NCBI GenBank assembly: GCA_004335835.1
Contig: RWJK01001939.1
Location: 1 to 62,245 of the forward strand
DNA: 62,245 nucleotides
Source of the DNA: Scenedesmus sp. ARA3
Lineage: Eukaryota; Chlorophyta; Chlorophyceae; Sphaeropleales; Scenedesmaceae
Reading direction: 5' to 3'
Shown: positions 57,424-62,245 of the stretch, piece after piece
How positions within the stretch are numbered: position 1 is the stretch's first letter
Layout: the number at the start of each line of letters is the position of its first letter
Notes under the pieces: generated by a model
What the model was told of the DNA's origin: nothing
Database searches by the model: none
What the model saw: only the letters and a program-made list of their open reading frames with translations
Translations under genes and position numbers: made by a program

Positions 57424-60400
57424 TCCTCCTGCAGGCGACAAACCAGTGCTTGGCGAGCTGCAGCTGCTGAAAGACCTGGAGCTGCTGGCTGGTAGCAGCA
57501 CTGACTATAACAGCAGCCCACCAGCCAATGGTCCAGTGCCTCACGATGTGCTGGACCTGGTTGACCAGGCCCTGAAGGCACTGAAGCAGGCAGCTGTTCC
57601 CAGCAGCGGGGTGGCTGATGCGGTGCAGAGGGCAGCACAAGCAGCGCAGCCTCACGCCGACATCATGGCTGCAACGGCAGCAGCAGTCAAGAGCGCAGTG
57701 TGGGACGTGAGTTGACACCTCTGCATGAACTGCGCTGTGGGTTGTTGGGTCAGGAGACAGTTGATGTACAGTAACCTAGGGTTGGTGCGTGGCGCATACC
57801 TGCGTAGATGCCAGGTTGGCCTCACCATGCCGACACCATCAGCTTGCAGTTCCCTCTCATAAGGAGTTGAAGCAGTAGTTGTTATGCACCGTGACTTTGC
57901 CTGCCTGCTGCTGCTGAGCGCTGGCAGCACCCTGAGCTACATTGGGCCCGTGTTTTCGCTGCTTGGCTACGCCATTAAGCAGTGGTCCACGTGCCGGGAG
58001 GTGCCTGAAGGGGCAGTAGACCTGCTACAGTGCTGCAGAGACATGCTGTTCGACCTCAACAGGGCATGGCCAAACATCACACTACAAAAGCAGCAGGAGC
58101 AGCTGCAGCAGCAGCTGCAGCAGAGGGATCGACAGGAGGGGGCCCAGGAGCAGCTGCAGCTGCTGCAACAGCTGCTGCCGCAGCAGCAGAAGCGACTGCA
58201 GCTCTGGCTGCGCGTTGTGGCGGATGCTGCAAAGGAATGCGTTGTTGTCACCAGCAAAGGGCGGGTGCTGAGGTGAGGCAAAACGGCCCGGTGGGCAAGT
58301 GGTGCTTTGGCTGCAAGCTATCACTTGAGGTCGAAGATTGGCAAGTGTTCACTGCGTATCTCTGCCATCAGGAGTCAAAGGCAAGCGCTTGTCTGATGCA
58401 CTGCATCTCGTGCACATCGCAGCACATGCTTTGCGCACTGTAGACCCCTGACGCTGGCAGTCTGGCAGCTGCAGGAGAAGCAGTCACGTCAGCAGCAGAA
58501 CTTCAAAGCGGATAGTCACATTGTCATGACCGCTTGAGATGGCCAGGGTACATGTGTAAATCTTGACAGCTGCAGTTGGGGGTGCATCAGCGTGTTGCTC
58601 AGTATGGCGCCTGCATGCCACTGCTGCTTGTAGGCTTTTGCTGGCAGAAGTGCACATGACTGACCTCACCAGCAAGAAAGAACTGCTGCACAAGATGCGG
58701 TTGGAGCTCAACACCCTCATGACGTAAGCACTTGCAGACACAGCAGATGCACTGAGTGACAAGGCAGACGCTGTGCTGGCTGCTTGCCAGCGGCTGATGA
58801 GCTTGCTGCCACGCTACCGGCCAGTGCCTCTACCAGCAGGCATAGGTGCGAGGCTGCATTGCACGTGTGCTGTGACTGTTGTACGACACACTCCGGCGTG
58901 TCGCAACCCTGCATGTATGTTCAACCTTGAACAACGCTGCTTTTGAATCCAGCAGCTTGGCTGAGCTCATCTTGTCTCAGCCGTGGCCTTGTTGTGAGCT
59001 CGCATGTGTCAAACGATGCATGTGAGTGCATGTGACCGCCAGAATGTCTTGCTGCGCCAACATGTTGACAGCCAGTGGCTCTGCTGCCTGCGCATAGTGA
59101 ACTGAACGGCTGTTTGCTGTCTTGCTGCTGCAGAGGGCAGGGAACCGCTGATCAAGGAGCTGCACATGCAGCTGCTCCCTGGCGCTGGTGTGCGTGGCCT
59201 GCTGCTGCACGGCATGGGTGGTGCTGGCAAGACAACACTGGCTAGCATGCTTACAAATCACCTGGAGCAGTCCGGCGCATTCCCGGGTGGTGTGTACAAG
59301 GCATCAGTGCAATCAGAAGTACAGTACATGGCTGACACAAACACGCTGCTTGCAGCACAGCGGACACTGCTGGAGCAGGTAACAGGCAATAATGAGAAGA
59401 AGTGCGGCGCATTGGATGTGGGCGCGCAGATACTGGCAGAGGCGCTCAAGGCAAAGATGGGACAGGGTCCTGTGCTATTGGTGGTTGACAATGTGCCTGA
59501 GGGCAGTGGAGGCATCCAGGGGCTGCTGCCACAGAACCTTGAGGCGTGCATGGCAGAAGGGTGAGGGTGCAGCAGCTGATCATCACCAGCAGCAGTGATG
59601 TATATGATTCGCACAGTATCCCGTACCTGCAACAGTTATGTGTGCTGCTTTTTCTCCTGAATGCTGAAATTGGTGCAGGCTTGCCACTGTGAGCTTTTTC
59701 AACCAGCAGGCAACAGCACATGACCACAGCACATGATCACAGCAACTGCATTGCTTTTTGACACAAAACTCCTAACATGCCGATGCATTGCATACAGCTG
59801 ATGACGCTTTCTGCTCACTACCTTTCTTTTGTTTCAACCATGTTGTGTAGGAGTCGGGTGTTGTTTACGAGCCGGAGCAAAGCAGCAGAGGGGCTGGAGC
59901 CGCAAATCATCACAAACCACCTGGTGGGTTCTCTACCGGAAAAGGAAGCAACACGAGTGCTCAGGTCTAACAGCGTGGACTTGAAAGGGCAGCAGCTCCA
60001 GCAGGCCCTCAAGTTCTGCGCTGGCCTGCCGCTGGCTTTGAGGCTTTTGAATGGTGCGCTGCGTGGCGTTCTGCAAGCAGGGGGCGACTGCGATTCTATC
60101 ATGCAGCGGCTGGCTAAAAGTGGGAACATCAGCTGCGACGACAAGGACAAGCTCTGGCAAAGGCTCACTTTCAGCGTGACATGCTTGTCAGAGGAGCTGC
60201 AGACAGCCTGGTTAGATTTGGTGCAACTCTATGCAAGCCCCTCCTCTGGTCAGGGAGGTGCCGCAACATCATGCATTAGCGACAAGCTAGAGGCTCTTTT
60301 TGGGAAACATACCCTGCAAGAGCTTCAACAGCGGAACCTGCTTGTCATTCAGGGTGGGTACCATGCGGTGGTGCTGGTGCATGATGTCCTGCTATGCATG

Positions 60401-62245
60401 GCTAACAACATGTGCGGGCCTAAAGGCGAGCAGTACCACGCGCACTGGAATGTTCTTGAATCTGGCAACGATCAATACCCCGATTATTGGTGCATGCCTC
60501 CGCCAGGCAGCGAGCAGTTCAATGCACAGTGGCCCATCTGCCCGCCTCCGCCTGGCAGCGAGCAGTACAGTGAACAGGGGCCCATCTGCCCGCCTCTGCC
60601 CAAAAGTGAGCAAGACCATGCTCAGGGGGCCATTTTCACGCCGACACTGGGAGTCGACTGGAGGTCATCGACATGCAAGGTGGGCCGCGCATAGTTTGTG
60701 GTGCTGCTGCAACATTGCACCAACCTGCTGTAAGCGTTCTATGCTATTCACTGTGTCCTCATTTGCCACAGACCAATATTGTCAAATCGTGTACGCAATG
60801 ACCTTGGGGCTGAAGCAGCGCTTCGGTGTGCTTTGTTACTGCTTCAATTGGCAGAAAGCTGTTTGCTGCGATGTCCAGCATGCCTGCTCTACATAAGTAA
60901 CTAGTGCCTCTGCAAGCTGAGTTGCTACTATTTCAGAAAAAAAACAGCGAGCTGATGTTGCATTGTATGCCGTTGCACCTCCTGCTGCTGCCGTCAGAGC
61001 ACATGTGTGAGCGTCACTGCTGGGCGAGACGCCTGCCGCTGCATAGTCAGCGACCTGCCGCCCTTGGAGCACCTGCGCGTGCAGCGCGTGATACGCTTGG
61101 ATGACCTGGGCAAGGTGCTCAGTAGGGGCACCAACCTGAGGTGCCTGGAGGTGACAGTAGACGCCAGTGCAGCCATGTCACTGGCTGCGGACAACATCGC
61201 CACGTTACCTTCCAGCTTGCGCGTGCTGGAATTGCTTGAAGATGGTTCACTTGACGATCAGCATAGCCCACACATTGCACGGAACTTTGGTGAGGTGCAG
61301 ATGCAGCAACTGCAGCACTTCAGTGGACGCCAGCGCAGCCATGTCGCTGACTGCAGAGAACATCGCCGCGGCATGCAACAGCCACAGTACTTCAAGCTTA
61401 GGCTGATAAAAGCGGCAAAGGTTTCAGATGCAATTTGTGAGCTGCAGGAGCTGCACACGCTGGACTTGGCGGGCTGCCACAGCCTACGTACACTGCCAGA
61501 ACAGCTAGGACGCTTGCAGCACCTGAAAAGGCTGGATCTGTCATGGTGCAACAAGCTGCAGGAGTTGCCAGAGTCGGTGGGCGACCTCAAACACCTGCAG
61601 CTGTTGAACCTGAGCAGCTGCAGCAGCTTGCAGTCATTGCCACTGTCACTTGGGCAGTTGCAGCAGCTTTTGAGGGTATGCTTCTTTCACTGCACCGGCT
61701 TGCAGTCGCTGCCAGAAACAGTAGGCGACCTGAAGCAGCTGCAGCACCTTGACTTCAGCAGCTGCAGCAGTCTGCAGGAACTGCCAGCATCATTGGGCGG
61801 GCTACAGCAGTTGGTGCAGCTGGAGCTGAGTGCCTGCAGCAGCCTGCAGCTGCTGCCAGCGTCAATAGGCGAACTGCAGCAGCTGCAGCGCCTTGACCTG
61901 TGCATGTGCAGCAGCCTGAAGTGCCTGCCAGCATCCTTTGGCAAGCTGCAGCAATTGCAGTCACTCACCCTGGTAGGCTGCAGCGGCTTCAAGACACTGC
62001 TAGAATCATTGGTAGGCGAGCTACATCAGCTGCAGTGGCTTGACCTGAGCTCGTGCAGCAGCCTGCAATGCCTGCCGGCATCCTTTGGCAACCTGCAACA
62101 GCTGGTGCAGCTGGACGTGCATAACTGTAGTAGCCTGCAGTCACTGCCAGACTCAATAGGTGAGCTGCAGCGGCTGCAGCAACTTGACCTGCGCATGTGC
62201 AGCAGCCTGCAGTGCCTGCCGGCGTCCTTCAGCAAGCTGAAGTGT
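57134..62245 (+). CDS. NLR-type receptor: acylation-motif N terminus, NB-ARC, LRRs (3' end off the window)
   Basis: Exons 57134-57706, about 57919 (or 57876)-58272, 58634-58845, 59134-59560, 59851-60679 and 60998 to the edge. The junction between the first two is uncertain in phase. The start MGGLCCKE fits N-myristoylation at Gly2 and palmitoylation at Cys5/6. A Gln/Gly-rich linker and a helical region follow (DLVDQALKALKQAA, YIGPVFSLLGYAIKQWST, LLHKMRLELNTLM). NB-ARC: P-loop GMGGAGKTTLA (59211-59243), kinase-2 VLLVVDNV, RNBS-B SRVLFTSR, GLPL CAGLPLALRLL (60017 on), MHD-like VHDVL (60377 on). Then three 16-residue Pro-rich units and LRRs of the LDLSSCSSLQSLP type, still open at 62245. Plant NLRs are intracellular immune switches; whether this one acts so in an alga is inference. 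An in-frame TAA at 58724-58726 interrupts the third exon. Confidence 0.85.
57170..57420 (+). repeat. Coding Gln/Gly minisatellite and poly-Gln in the NLR linker
   Basis: Short units such as CAGGGGCAG and CAGGACCAG repeat irregularly from 57170 to 57370, coding GQ/DQ-rich sequence. A run of about 12 Gln codons (57390-57421) follows. This separates the acylation motif from the helical region. Confidence 0.85.
60491..60634 (+). repeat. Three 48-bp coding repeats between NB-ARC and LRRs
   Basis: Units at 60491-60538, 60539-60586 and 60587-60634 encode CMPPPGSEQFNAQWPI, CPPPPGSEQYSEQGPI and CPPLPKSEQDHAQGAI. A partial unit (CGPKGEQYHAHWN) precedes them. I know no NLR domain with this pattern. Confidence 0.9.
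61442..62245 (+). repeat. Tandem LRR-coding repeats, period about 72 bp
   Basis: About eleven units of roughly 24 codons with the pattern LQ.L..LDLSSCSSLQ.LP.S.G run to the window end. Several share long identical stretches such as AGCAGCCTGCAGTGCCTGCC. The high DNA similarity indicates recent expansion or conversion. Confidence 0.88.

Overview
The window looks like nuclear DNA of a chlorophyte green alga, probably Chlorophyceae (Sphaeropleales-like). Intronless histone genes sit in divergent pairs and end in a stem-loop of the Chlamydomonas/Volvox type. The other genes are intron-rich with short GT-AG introns and heavy CAG/CTG repeats coding Gln, Ala or Ser runs. Several products are Viridiplantae families: an ARIADNE-type RBR ligase, an At4g15545-type protein and an NB-ARC/LRR receptor. 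No species is claimed.

Layout. 1-2823: histone cluster (H2A 5' end, H2B, H3, H4). 3334-11769, minus: a 14-exon gene for a coiled-coil protein of about 2006 aa. 12469-17682, plus: a truncated copy of a RAD5/HLTF-type SNF2 helicase gene. It runs into a 50-N gap, and the 3' end of an unrelated kinase gene follows (to 18578). 21008-22567, minus: small SnoaL/NTF2-like gene. 23417-39120, plus: second, near full-length SNF2+RING helicase gene, carrying several frame lesions and TAG codons. 40234-45721, minus: mitochondrial intermediate peptidase-like M3 protease of about 1342 aa. 46143-52036, plus: complete ARIADNE-like RBR E3 ligase of about 623 aa. 53469-56001, plus: At4g15545-like protein of about 433 aa. 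57134 to the right edge, plus: a plant-style NLR (acylation-type N terminus, helical region, NB-ARC, LRRs) whose LRRs run off the window.

Exon chains were assembled by hand from splice signals and checked for phase. The coiled-coil, SnoaL-like, protease, RBR and At4g15545-like models close perfectly in frame. In the helicase copies the chain is consistent except at the stated lesions. In the NLR one junction is uncertain.

Two patterns cut across the genes. First, exon-intron junctions are repeatedly accompanied by decayed tandem copies of themselves lying in the adjacent intron or flank (called 'exon echoes' here); they occur at a dozen sites in five genes. Second, single-base losses (H3 start, helicase exons) and Gln-codon-to-stop changes (CAG to TAG, CAA to TAA) recur. 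The base losses could be assembly error. The nonsense codons more likely reflect real decay or polymorphism.

The genes do not form an operon-like functional unit. The candidates of most interest are the algal NLR and the exon-echo process.
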